Shown here: one piece after another, positions 9,509-17,782 of the stretch | Numbering within the stretch: position 1 is the first letter of the stretch | How the letters are laid out: the number at the start of each line of letters is the position of its first letter | Source of the DNA: Flavobacterium suaedae | Lineage (GTDB): Bacteria; Bacteroidota; Bacteroidia; Flavobacteriales; Flavobacteriaceae | Assembly: GCF_014642915.1 (NCBI RefSeq) | Contig: NZ_BMJE01000004.1 | Location: 352,697-416,696, forward strand | Length of the DNA stretch: 64,000 nucleotides | Direction: 5' to 3' | Program-made: the position numbers and the translations under genes | Notes under the pieces: model-generated | Database searches by the model: none | The model's input: only the letters and a program-made list of their open reading frames with translations | Told to the model about the DNA's origin: nothing

Positions 9509-9516
9509 TATGTTTG
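9509..9516 (+). promoter_or_regulatory. -7 promoter element of the receiver-glycosyltransferase gene
   Basis: TATGTTTG matches the Bacteroidota -7 consensus TAnnTTTG at every fixed base, 33 nt before the ATG at 9550. A clear -33 TTTG at the usual distance is absent. The site lies in the 171-nt gap shared with the divergent 1029-residue membrane protein gene. Confidence 0.5.
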
Positions 9517-9549
9517 TACTGTAATTAAGCAACTAAAAAACCAGAGAAC

Positions 9550-10737
9550 ATGAAAATATTAGTAATTGATGACCAGCAGCTAGTATTACTTTCATTAGAA
9601 AAAGCTTTTACCGATTTAGGATACGAAGTAAAGTGCTGTGATAATGTGTTTGATGCCGTACTGGTATATGATGATTACAGACCGGATTTAGTTATAGCAG
9701 ATATTAATATGCCTGTTATGCCTGAAGGAACTGAAGAAGATGATACTGCTACTATTATAAATATGAAAGCAGCAGGGCTGGAAGTACTAAAATACATAAG
9801 GTTTGTAAAAGAGGATGATACTCCTGTTATGATACTTTCGGGTAATGTTGATGAAGAGATAATAGAAAAAGGCTTTGAGCTTGGTGCCAGCGACTATATG
9901 AAAAAGCCGTTAAGCCTAAACGAAATAGGAATACGAGTAAGAAGGCTTATAGGAGGTGAAGCTCCCGGAGTTAAAAAAGAAGAAGAAAAAGAACGTTTTA
10001 TACAAAACGCTTGTGTAGGAGTTGTCATACCTTGTTATAATGAGGAAAAGCGTTTACTGAATGAAGAGTTTAAAAGTTTTGTGCATAGAAATTTAGGCTA
10101 CCACCTGTGTTTTGTAAACGATGGTAGTACTGATAACACACTTGAGGTGCTAAGAGAACTTGAAAAAGGTTACGAAGGAAGAATAAGTGTATATGACTGT
10201 GAGAAAAACGGTGGTAAAGCGGAAGCTGTAAGACAGGGAATGCTGCACTTAGCAAAAGAAAGCCAGTTTGATTACATAGGCTTTTTGGATGCCGACCTTT
10301 CTACTAACTTTGATGATTTCAGAGACCTTGTAACTACTATAACTAATTCAGAGTTTAAAATTGTAAGTGGCTCAAGAATAAGCAGAATGGGTGCTGATAT
10401 TACAAAAGAATCGGCAAGAAAAATAATAAGCATGTCTATAAACTTTATAATAAGAAAGACACTGGGTATGGAGTTTAGAGATACACAATGTGGTGCTAAA
10501 GTTATGACCAAAGATATGGTTGAGATATTATTCAACAAGAAATTCTTAACCAAGTGGTTGTTTGATGTTGAAATCTTTATGAGAATGAAAAAGTTGTTCG
10601 GGAATGAAGAAGCTCAAAAAATGCTTTGCGAACAACCGCTTAAAAGATGGATACATGCAGACGGGTCTAAACTTTCATTTAAAGATTCGTTTAAAATAAT
10701 AGGACAGATAGGACAGATAGCTGTCCATTACAGATAG
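9550..10737 (+). CDS. Response-regulator receiver domain fused to a GT2 glycosyltransferase
   Basis: The 395-residue protein has two domains. Residues 1-135 form a receiver domain with acidic pair D7-D8, phosphoacceptor D51 (VIADINMP), switch Ser S97 (ILSGN) and conserved Lys K119 (KKP). The loop after D51 is longer than usual and acidic (residues 57-66). After a charged linker (136-152), residues 155-395 form a GT2 domain: VVIPCYNEE at 158-166, NDGSTDN at 190-196, DADLS at 247-251 and DTQCGAK at 311-317. This pattern is typical of dolichol- or undecaprenyl-phosphate sugar synthases. No membrane helix follows. Phosphorylation could control sugar-lipid supply to the neighbouring GT-C-like protein; that link is inference. 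No histidine kinase gene is adjacent. Confidence 0.88.
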   Translation: MKILVIDDQQLVLLSLEKAFTDLGYEVKCCDNVFDAVLVYDDYRPDLVIADINMPVMPEGTEEDDTATIINMKAAGLEVLKYIRFVKEDDTPVMILSGNVDEEIIEKGFELGASDYMKKPLSLNEIGIRVRRLIGGEAPGVKKEEEKERFIQNACVGVVIPCYNEEKRLLNEEFKSFVHRNLGYHLCFVNDGSTDNTLEVLRELEKGYEGRISVYDCEKNGGKAEAVRQGMLHLAKESQFDYIGFLDADLSTNFDDFRDLVTTITNSEFKIVSGSRISRMGADITKESARKIISMSINFIIRKTLGMEFRDTQCGAKVMTKDMVEILFNKKFLTKWLFDVEIFMRMKKLFGNEEAQKMLCEQPLKRWIHADGSKLSFKDSFKIIGQIGQIAVHYR

Positions 10738-10770
10738 TTTTTTCATGATTGGTTTTTTTAATTGGTATGT

Positions 10771-10810
10771 GAAAATGTCCGAGCCGCTTGGTTTGGGCAT
10801 TTTCCTTTTT
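10771..10810 (+). terminator. Intrinsic terminator after the receiver-glycosyltransferase gene
   Basis: GAAAATGTCC (10771-10780) pairs with GGGCATTTTC (10795-10804) in a 10-bp stem with one G-T pair, followed by a run of five T. It lies about 30 nt past the stop codon at 10737. Confidence 0.75.
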
Positions 10811-10817
10811 AAAGCAA

Positions 10818-10841
10818 AAAGCCACCCCGAAGGATGGCTTT
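10818..10841 (-). terminator. Intrinsic terminator of the acyl-CoA carboxylase operon
   Basis: AAAGCCA (10818-10824) and TGGCTTT (10835-10841) form a stem. On the reverse strand the second arm runs into TTTTTGCTTT. It lies just past the stop of the carboxyltransferase gene, back to back with the terminator of the convergent gene. Confidence 0.7.
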
Positions 10842-10865
10842 CTGCTATTAACTGAATTTAAGTAA

Positions 10866-12407
10866 TTAAAGTGGTATGTTCCCGTGCTTACGCTTAGGTC
10901 TTTCCACTTCTTTATTTTCCAGCATACTGAATGTTTTAATCAGCTTTCTGCGCGTATTTTCAGGTAAAATTACTTCATCTATAAAGCCACGTTGTGCTGC
11001 CCTGTATGGGTTAGCAAATTTCTCAGCATACTCCGCTTCTTTCTCTAATAATTTTGCAGCAGAGTCATCTGCTTCCGCAATTTCCTTTTTAAATATAATT
11101 TCACTGGCACCTTTTGCACCCATAACCGCAATTTCGGCAGTTGGCCATGCGTAATTCATATCGGCACCAATGTGCTTAGAGTTCATTACATCATAAGCGC
11201 CACCATAAGCCTTACGGGTAATTACGGTTACTTTTGGTACGGTAGCTTCACTAAGCGCATATAAAAGTTTTGCACCGTGTACTATAATACCATTCCATTC
11301 CTGATTAGTACCCGGAAGGAAGCCCGGTACATCTACCAATACTAATAATGGTATGTTGAAACAGTCGCAAAAACGGGTAAAGCGTGCCGCTTTGGTAGAA
11401 CTGTCAACATCTAGCACTCCTGCAAGGTGCATAGGCTGGTTGGCAACAATACCAATACTTCTTCCGCCAATGCGAGCAAAACCTACTATAATGTTTTCAG
11501 CGAAGTTTTTATGTACTTCGTAAAACGAATCTTTATCTATAATACCACCTATTACAGTATGCATATCATACGGCTTGTTAGAACTGTCCGGTATTATATT
11601 TTTTAATTCTTCTCTTATTTCATCATCAAAACCATATTCCATTTTCGGAGTGGTTTCCTTGTTGTTTTGTGGCAGGTAGCTTAAAAGTGTTTTAATATCT
11701 TCAAGGCATTCTACATCATTTGCTGCCGTAAGGTGTGCCACCCCTGATTTTGTACTGTGGGTACTTGCACCACCCAGTTCTTCACTGGTTACATTTTCAT
11801 TCGTTACGGTTTTTACCACGTTAGGACCGGTAACAAACATATAACTGGTGTTCTCTACCATCATGGTAAAATCAGTCATGGCAGGCGAATATACCGCACC
11901 ACCGGCACAAGGTCCCATAATAGCTGATATTTGCGGAATTACACCACTACTCTGTACATTACGGTAAAATATATCGGCATAACCACCTAATGAACGTACA
12001 CCTTCCTGAATACGTGCCCCACCGGAATCGTTAAGCCCAATCATAGGTGCGCCGTTTTTCAGTGCCATATCCATTATTTTACATATTTTCTCCGCATGGG
12101 TTTCTGATAATGCTCCACCAAATACTGTAAAATCCTGTGCAAAAACATATACCAGTCTGCCATTTATAGTACCGTAACCAGTAACAACACCATCACCGTA
12201 GTATTGCTCTTTTTCCATACCAAAATCAGTAGTACGGTGTGTTACCAGCATGCCTATTTCCTCAAACGAACCTTCGTCCATAAGGTAGTTAACACGCTCT
12301 CTGGCTGTTAGCTTTTTCTTGGCATGTTGTTTTTCTATACGTTTTTCGCCTCCGCCTAAATGTGCCTGAGCGATTTTATCGTTTAATACTTTTATTTTGT
12401 CTTCCAT
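10866..12407 (-). CDS. Acyl-CoA carboxylase, carboxyltransferase (beta) subunit
   Basis: The 513-residue length is that of PccB-type carboxyltransferases. The N half has the oxyanion motif GGARIQEG (129-136) and [12 protein letters not shown] (165-176). The C half repeats the crotonase fold with [10 protein letters not shown] and a YGGAYDVMN segment near 415. Such subunits move carboxyl from biotin to propionyl-CoA or acetyl-CoA. It is the last gene of a three-gene operon (biotin carrier, biotin carboxylase, carboxyltransferase), starting 5 nt after the biotin carboxylase gene. Propionyl-CoA carboxylase feeding methylmalonyl-CoA is the most likely function. Methylmalonyl-CoA decarboxylase beta-type partners are absent here, and the acyl-CoA substrate cannot be proven from sequence alone. 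Confidence 0.9.
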   Translation of the reverse strand: MEDKIKVLNDKIAQAHLGGGEKRIEKQHAKKKLTARERVNYLMDEGSFEEIGMLVTHRTTDFGMEKEQYYGDGVVTGYGTINGRLVYVFAQDFTVFGGALSETHAEKICKIMDMALKNGAPMIGLNDSGGARIQEGVRSLGGYADIFYRNVQSSGVIPQISAIMGPCAGGAVYSPAMTDFTMMVENTSYMFVTGPNVVKTVTNENVTSEELGGASTHSTKSGVAHLTAANDVECLEDIKTLLSYLPQNNKETTPKMEYGFDDEIREELKNIIPDSSNKPYDMHTVIGGIIDKDSFYEVHKNFAENIIVGFARIGGRSIGIVANQPMHLAGVLDVDSSTKAARFTRFCDCFNIPLLVLVDVPGFLPGTNQEWNGIIVHGAKLLYALSEATVPKVTVITRKAYGGAYDVMNSKHIGADMNYAWPTAEIAVMGAKGASEIIFKKEIAEADDSAAKLLEKEAEYAEKFANPYRAAQRGFIDEVILPENTRRKLIKTFSMLENKEVERPKRKHGNIPL

Positions 12408-12412
12408 TGGTT

Positions 12413-13855
12413 TTACTGTATTGGGAGTCTTAAAACTTTTTGGTCTTCCATGTATTGCTTAAGGGCTATATAAGCAGCAATTTCCGCTTCGTTATCAATA
12501 GTCGATTGCAGTTTTTCAGCATCATAATATTTCTTAACAAAGTGCGTATCAAAATTACCGGAACGGAATGCTTCATGTTCACACACAAATGTACCGAATG
12601 GCAGGGTAGTGCTAACGCCTTCCACCTCGTACTCCTGTATAGCTTCAATCATAAGCTCTATGGCTTCCTCACGGGTTTTACCATAGGTAACAAGCTTAGC
12701 AAGCATCGGGTCATAATAAATAGGCACATCCATACCTTGTTCAAAACCGTTATCTACACGTATACCTTTACCTACAGGCAGTTTGTAAGTGCTTAAATTA
12801 CCTACGCTTGGTGCAAAGTCTGCAAGCGGGTCTTCGGCATATACACGCAACTCTAAAGCATGACCGTTAATTTCAAGGTCTTCCTGTTTAATATCTAATG
12901 CTTCGCCGCGAGCTACTTTTATTTGTAGTTCTACTAAGTCCAGCCCTGTAATCATTTCCGTAACAGGATGCTCTACCTGTAAACGGGTGTTCATTTCAAG
13001 GAAGTAGAAGTTTTTGTTTTCATCTAAAAGGAACTCTACAGTACCGGCACCTACATAGTCACATGATTTTGCTACCTTAACGGCAGCTTCTCCCATTGCT
13101 TTACGTATTTCGGGTGTAAGTACAGATGATGGCGCTTCTTCCACTACTTTTTGGTGACGTCGCTGTACGCTGCACTCTCTTTCAAAAAGGTGAATGATAT
13201 TACCGTGATTGTCCGCCATTACCTGAATTTCTATGTGGCGGGGTGAACCTACATATTTTTCTATAAATACAGAACCATCGCCAAATGCTGAGGTTGCCTC
13301 ACTAACGGCACGCTCCATTTGCGATTCAAATTCTTCTGCTTTTTCTACAATACGCATCCCTTTACCACCACCACCGGCAGAGGCTTTTATTAAAATAGGG
13401 AAACCTATTTCTAAAGCTGTTTTTTTCGCTTCTTCTATATCAGTAATTGCTTTATCAACTCCGGGAACCATAGGTATATCATACGCCTTTACAGCATCTT
13501 TCGCTGCAAGCTTACTCCCCATTATTTTTATGGCTTTAGAGCGTGGTCCTATAAAAGTGATTCCGCTTTTCTCTACAGCTTCGGCAAAGTCGGCATTTTC
13601 ACTTAAAAAACCATATCCCGGGTGGATACCGTCTACATCAAGTGATTTTGCTACTTCTATTATTTTGTCTCCTAAAAGATATGACTGACTGGAAGGGGCT
13701 TCACCTATGCAAACTGCCTCATCGGCAAATTTTACATGGGGGGCATTTCTGTCAGCAGTTGAAAATACAGCAACGGTTTTAATACCCATCTTTTTAGCTG
13801 TGTGCATTACCCTTATGGCAATTTCGCCCCTGTTGGCTACAAGTATTTTTTTCAT
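12413..13855 (-). CDS. Biotin carboxylase subunit of an acyl-CoA carboxylase
   Basis: The 480-residue protein carries the whole biotin carboxylase fold. It has an N-terminal [15 protein letters not shown], the ATP-grasp glycine loop GGGGKGMR (161-168), and the catalytic [14 protein letters not shown] (287-300) including R291. It carboxylates the biotin of the carrier protein using ATP and bicarbonate. At 480 residues it is slightly longer than free AccC (about 450) and much shorter than fused PccA, and the biotin carrier is indeed a separate gene 6 nt upstream. With the beta subunit downstream it forms a three-polypeptide carboxylase. A role in fatty-acid synthesis as AccC is possible, but the association with a PccB-type subunit favours propionyl-CoA. 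Confidence 0.92.
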   Translation of the reverse strand: MKKILVANRGEIAIRVMHTAKKMGIKTVAVFSTADRNAPHVKFADEAVCIGEAPSSQSYLLGDKIIEVAKSLDVDGIHPGYGFLSENADFAEAVEKSGITFIGPRSKAIKIMGSKLAAKDAVKAYDIPMVPGVDKAITDIEEAKKTALEIGFPILIKASAGGGGKGMRIVEKAEEFESQMERAVSEATSAFGDGSVFIEKYVGSPRHIEIQVMADNHGNIIHLFERECSVQRRHQKVVEEAPSSVLTPEIRKAMGEAAVKVAKSCDYVGAGTVEFLLDENKNFYFLEMNTRLQVEHPVTEMITGLDLVELQIKVARGEALDIKQEDLEINGHALELRVYAEDPLADFAPSVGNLSTYKLPVGKGIRVDNGFEQGMDVPIYYDPMLAKLVTYGKTREEAIELMIEAIQEYEVEGVSTTLPFGTFVCEHEAFRSGNFDTHFVKKYYDAEKLQSTIDNEAEIAAYIALKQYMEDQKVLRLPIQ

Positions 13856-13861
13856 TGTGTG

Positions 13862-14347
13862 TTATTCAAATTCTATTAGTAACTGACCTTTATCTACAGC
13901 ATCGCCTTTTTGTACAGCGATTGATTTTATAACACCTGCTCTTGGCGAGTTAAAGGTGTTTTCCATTTTCATAGCTTCCAGTACCAGTAGTTTGTCGTTT
14001 TCGTTTACTTCCTGTCCTTCGCTAACGCTAATTTCCAGTATAAGCCCCGGTATAGGTGCTTTAATTTCGTTAACTTGTTTAGATGCCCCAATTTCAAAGC
14101 CCATATCTTTAATAAGCATATCCAGTTGGTTGGCAATAGCTACAGTATAGCTGTTTCCGTTTACTTTTACAGTATACTCTTTTGCAAGAAAGTTTGTTTC
14201 AGTGATTTCCGCTTTAAAAGGCTTTTTGTCTTTTAAAATATGGTAATGAGCGGGTCCGGTACTGATGGCGTCGAGTTGATTAACCTCGTTTTGCGTAACA
14301 TCAAAAGAAGTGGAGCCGTTTACCGTAAGTTTGTAAGCGTTACTCAT
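13862..14347 (-). CDS. Biotin carboxyl carrier protein of the acyl-CoA carboxylase
   Basis: This 161-residue protein ends in a biotinyl domain (about 95-161) with the acceptor motif EAMKMEN, biotinylated Lys K127. A PIPGL hinge precedes it at residues 98-102. The first 90 residues are a conserved extension seen in separate carrier subunits of this carboxylase type. It carries the carboxylated biotin between the two catalytic subunits encoded next in the operon. It is the first gene of the operon, so the promoter should lie in the region above 14347; a near-consensus TATATTTA can be read there on the reverse strand (14371-14378). Confidence 0.92.
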   Translation of the reverse strand: MSNAYKLTVNGSTSFDVTQNEVNQLDAISTGPAHYHILKDKKPFKAEITETNFLAKEYTVKVNGNSYTVAIANQLDMLIKDMGFEIGASKQVNEIKAPIPGLILEISVSEGQEVNENDKLLVLEAMKMENTFNSPRAGVIKSIAVQKGDAVDKGQLLIEFE

Positions 14348-14678
14348 GTGCTAATTGATTTTTAGTGCTGTAAATATAAATAAAAGAAAACGTTTTCGGG
14401 TTGTGTAAGTTATCTTAGTTGCCCTATTATGTTACAGTTTTATAAATACTTTAACTGTTTGTTTTTCATGCTTTATTATTCCGTTAGCTCTATTGTGTAT
14501 AATTGTTCCTATTATAAATAGGATGAACTGTCGAAATAGCTTACTGAACTGTAAGTCTTCGTTTTCAGGGATGTAGAATTGTATTTATTTTTGCGCAGTC
14601 ATTTTTAAGTAAGTTTTTGCTTAATAAATTTTAACTGTCGCAATTAATTAAAAATCATATAATCTAAATCAAAAATCA
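14348..14678. other. Divergent intergenic region, A+T-rich, with promoter-like elements
   Basis: These 331 nt separate the carboxylase operon (reverse) from the serine hydrolase gene (forward). On the forward strand TATTTTTG (14586-14593) is a perfect -7 match, about 85 nt before the ATG at 14679. On the reverse strand TATATTTA (14371-14378) matches 7 of 8 bases. No open frame, RNA fold or repeat stands out otherwise. Confidence 0.4.
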
Positions 14679-15884
14679 ATGAAAACGAACGTTATTAAAC
14701 TGTTTACTGTATTCTTTATCGCATTATCATTTACCTCATGCAGTAGTGATGATGATGCTGTAACCCAAGTTCCTGATGTAACCGATGCAGAAACGTTAAC
14801 CGAAGCTTTACAGGCAATTCACAATAACTCTCAGGTAAAAGGTTTTACTGTGGGAGTTGTAAAAAATGGAACAATAGCCTATCAAAAAAGTTTTGGTTTC
14901 CAAAATGTGGCAAACGGAGTTGCTTATACCAATCAAACACTTCAACCAATCGGGTCAATAAGTAAAACATTTATAGGAGCTGCTGTTGCAAAAGGTGTTT
15001 CGTTAGGATATTTCACTTTAGAAACTCCTATTAACGATGTATTGCCGAATGCTATAGTTAACCCTAATCATCCAAATGATGTTATTAAAATTAAACACTT
15101 GGTAAACCACACATCAAGCCTTGTGGATAATGATGAAATAATAATGGACACCTACTATATATTGCAAGGAGAAAACACTTCTACCGAAGGTGCCTCGCTT
15201 ATGCAACAAGTAGGAATATCGCAAAGAGCACCCCAAGGTTTGGCAGCTTTAGTTAACGCATACTATTATGAAGGGGGCGATTTATACAGTACTGATAATT
15301 TTAGTACTGCTGCGGTAGGTACACAGGCTAGTTATTCTAACATAGCATCATCACTGGCTGCCTATATTGTAGAGGTAGCAGCAGGTATGCCATATCAAGA
15401 TTTTGTAGACCAGTATATATTAACCCCGCTGCAAATGGAAAGTACAGGCTATTTTTACAATCCTGCGCAGCAAAATATGTATGCTACATTATATTTTGAT
15501 GACTTAGCATTACCGAGATATAACTGCGACTCTTTTCCTGATGGTTTCCTGAAAACAAATAACGATGATATGGCTAACTACCTATTAGATATGATTAAGG
15601 GAGCAACAGGCAATTCAGGAGTGTTGTTTGACGCAACCTATTACGATATGCTTTTTAACGAAGATGCTTTTGGTCACGGGCTATTTTGGGAGCGCGATGG
15701 TAGCAGCATTAGTCACAATGGTTCTGATCCCGGTTTAACGTGTAACTTAGAGTTTGATGCAAGTACAGGTTCAGGATTTTTTATCCTAACCAATTATGAT
15801 TCTTCTACAGATGAGCATGTTTCTCATATTATAAATGTATTTGAAGCTACTGCTGTTGCAGTAAGCGGGTTTTTGCAGCATTAA
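14679..15884 (+). CDS. Beta-lactamase-family serine hydrolase, surface lipoprotein
   Basis: The 401-residue protein begins with a lipoprotein signal, cleaved before C21 (LSFTSC) and followed by SSDDD, which matches the lipoprotein surface-export signal described for Bacteroidota. The body is a class C beta-lactamase / D-alanyl-D-alanine carboxypeptidase fold. It shows SxxK at 93-96 (SISK), YSN at 219-221 and HNG at 346-348 in place of KTG. Members act as esterases, peptidases or beta-lactamases, and the HNG box is more common in esterase-like members. The gene stands alone, with its own promoter region and a strong terminator. Substrate unknown; resistance should not be assumed. Confidence 0.85.
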   Translation: MKTNVIKLFTVFFIALSFTSCSSDDDAVTQVPDVTDAETLTEALQAIHNNSQVKGFTVGVVKNGTIAYQKSFGFQNVANGVAYTNQTLQPIGSISKTFIGAAVAKGVSLGYFTLETPINDVLPNAIVNPNHPNDVIKIKHLVNHTSSLVDNDEIIMDTYYILQGENTSTEGASLMQQVGISQRAPQGLAALVNAYYYEGGDLYSTDNFSTAAVGTQASYSNIASSLAAYIVEVAAGMPYQDFVDQYILTPLQMESTGYFYNPAQQNMYATLYFDDLALPRYNCDSFPDGFLKTNNDDMANYLLDMIKGATGNSGVLFDATYYDMLFNEDAFGHGLFWERDGSSISHNGSDPGLTCNLEFDASTGSGFFILTNYDSSTDEHVSHIINVFEATAVAVSGFLQH

Positions 15885-15906
15885 AGTTTATTTTTAATTG
15901 GGTTTT

Positions 15907-15943
15907 AAAAGGAGATAAGCTAAGAACTTATCTCCTTTTTTAT
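15907..15943 (+). terminator. Intrinsic terminator after the serine hydrolase gene
   Basis: AAAAGGAGATAAG (15907-15919) pairs perfectly with CTTATCTCCTTTT (15927-15939), a 13-bp stem with a 7-nt loop, followed by more T. It lies 23 nt past the stop codon. Confidence 0.85.
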
Positions 15944-16102
15944 TAGTGTTTTGGTATTACTCGTATATAATTCTTCTCTGTTTAAAATACCTTACTTTTA
16001 CAAATTTGCGGGCAACTACTGATTTTGAAAAACTTCAGTATCTCTTTACTAAATACTATTTGTATTTAATTCGAGAAGCAGTTCAATTTATCATCACATA
16101 TA

Positions 16103-16777
16103 ATGAAGGATAACTATAACATTAATAGCGGTATTACTATAATTTTTAAAGTTGTTATACTTGTAATGTTATTGTTGGTTTTAGAGTTTTTTATAACATT
16201 TTTAGGCTATTATTTTTTGCCGAAATCAAACTTGAAAGTTGTTGTTCAGGTTGCTATAGATGTAAGTCTTCTACTCACGTTTTTAATTGGAAATACTTTT
16301 TTGGTTGATAAAAATCATATCTCAAAAAGTAAATCAAACTTAAATTTTAAAGCAATAAGTATATATTTCCTTATAACTTTACTCTGGGTATATAGTAGCC
16401 CAATATTAAGATATCCTTTTTTACAGGAAAGTTTTAATTTCTCAGAAATTAAAATTCTTCATAATGGATTGAACAGTATAATAAACAGTAATCATTTTTT
16501 TAATTACCATATAGTTAGGATATTTATTATAACCCCGATATTGGAGGAGCTGGTTTTCAGAAAGTTGATTTTATCATACTTAAATAGTAAGTATGGCTTT
16601 TTTTCATCTGTAGTTATTACAAGTGCTTTGTTTAGTATTAGCCATTTAGATATAAATAATATTCTGATATTTTTTACAGGCAGTATTTTTTTATGTTTAA
16701 TTTATCTAAAAACAAACAATATTAAATATAGTATTGCCCTTCATATTTGGATTAATTTACTTACCCTCATTTTATAG
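16103..16777 (+). CDS. CPBP-family intramembrane metalloprotease
   Basis: The 224-residue protein has about seven hydrophobic segments and the CPBP (Abi) motifs. These are EELVFR at 148-153 (E148, E149, R153), a conserved His at H181 (SISHLD) and HIWIN at 214-218 (H214, N218). These residues form the metal or catalytic site of Rce1-type glutamic/metallo proteases in the membrane. In bacteria such proteins process prenylated or bacteriocin-related peptides or have unknown roles; no peptide gene is visible nearby. Base composition is far more A+T-rich than in the neighbours (roughly 20% G+C in sampled lines against about 40% in the next gene). That suggests recent transfer or weak selection. 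It is monocistronic. Confidence 0.8.
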   Translation: MKDNYNINSGITIIFKVVILVMLLLVLEFFITFLGYYFLPKSNLKVVVQVAIDVSLLLTFLIGNTFLVDKNHISKSKSNLNFKAISIYFLITLLWVYSSPILRYPFLQESFNFSEIKILHNGLNSIINSNHFFNYHIVRIFIITPILEELVFRKLILSYLNSKYGFFSSVVITSALFSISHLDINNILIFFTGSIFLCLIYLKTNNIKYSIALHIWINLLTLIL

Positions 16778-16957
16778 TGTTTTACTTCTATAGTAGCAGA
16801 ACTTAAGTAAGGTTTTTATTCTTCCTGTTTGTATTGAATTAGTATTTATTTTAAACGGGCTTTAAAATTAGTTAAGTTCATATTAATTAACAGTTGTATA
16901 TACAAGTGTGTTGTGTTAATTGCTTAACTTTAAAGTACTAATCGAAAAAATTAAATT

Positions 16958-17710
16958 ATGTCATTATTAAAAGATAAAGTAGCTATTGTTACAGGAGCCG
17001 GTTCCGGTATTGGTCGTGCTGTAGCAGAGGCTTACGCAAAAGAAGGAGCAAAAGTTGTAGTATCAGACATTAGCGAAAAAGGGGCTAATGAAACCGTTGA
17101 AGCAATTAAAAAAGCAGGTGGTGATGCTTTCTTTTTTAAAGCAGACGCATCGAGTGCAGAAGAAAACAAAAAGCTGGTAGAAGCGGCTGTAGAAAAGTAC
17201 GGCAGACTGGATCTTGCTTGTAACAATGCCGGTATTGGCGGTCCTGCTGCTCCTGCGGGCGAATATGATATTGAAGGTTGGGATAAGGTTATCAACTTAA
17301 ACCTTAACGGTGTATTTTATGGCTGCCGTTATCAGTTGGAGCAAATGGAGAAAAATGGTGGCGGAAGCATTGTAAATATGGCTTCTATTCACGGTACCGT
17401 TGCTGCACCTAATAATAGTGCCTATACTGCTGCCAAGCATGGGGTAGTGGGGCTTACTAAAAATATAGGGGCTGAATATGCCCAGAAAAACATCCGTTGT
17501 AATGCAGTAGGACCGGGTTATATCCATACACCTTTGTTAGATAACAACCTTGATGAGGATATGATGAAAGCCGTAGCTGCAAAAGCACCAATGAACAGGC
17601 TTGGTAAACCTGAGGAAGTTGCCGATTTAGTGGTTTTCCTTAGCTCTGATAAATCATCCTTCACTACAGGAGGGTACTTTATTGCTGATGGTGGTTATAC
17701 CGCAGTATAA
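16958..17710 (+). CDS. Short-chain dehydrogenase/reductase (classical SDR)
   Basis: The 250-residue length and motifs are those of classical SDRs. They include the cofactor loop TGAGSGIG (12-19), NNAG (89-92), catalytic S143, and Y156-x3-K160 (YTAAK). An acidic residue D37 at the end of the second beta strand (VVVSD) favours NAD over NADP. The C-terminus (SSDKSSFTTGGYFIADGGYT) is typical of glucose-1-dehydrogenase- or FabG-like members that oxidise or reduce alcohol/ketone groups. The gene stands alone between a promoter-like TAACTTTA (16925-16932) and a strong terminator. The physiological substrate cannot be read from the sequence. Confidence 0.9.
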   Translation: MSLLKDKVAIVTGAGSGIGRAVAEAYAKEGAKVVVSDISEKGANETVEAIKKAGGDAFFFKADASSAEENKKLVEAAVEKYGRLDLACNNAGIGGPAAPAGEYDIEGWDKVINLNLNGVFYGCRYQLEQMEKNGGGSIVNMASIHGTVAAPNNSAYTAAKHGVVGLTKNIGAEYAQKNIRCNAVGPGYIHTPLLDNNLDEDMMKAVAAKAPMNRLGKPEEVADLVVFLSSDKSSFTTGGYFIADGGYTAV

Positions 17711-17730
17711 ATTATAAAAGAGAATAAAAT

Positions 17731-17766
17731 AAAAAGGCTGCTTAATTATAAGCAGCCTTTTTTATA
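17731..17766. terminator. Bidirectional terminator between the SDR gene and nuoN
   Basis: AAAAAGGCTGCTT (17731-17743) pairs perfectly with AAGCAGCCTTTTT (17750-17762). The 13-bp stem is flanked by A on one side and T on the other, so it can end transcription of both convergent genes. Confidence 0.85.
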
Positions 17767-17782
17767 TAAAAAATATTGTTTT

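Noticed and set aside
1..10737. Pel-type polysaccharide operon
   Set aside because: A GT4 enzyme beside a flippase recalls PelF-PelG, but the GT4 lacks the PelF N-terminal signature and no PelA or PelD domain is present.
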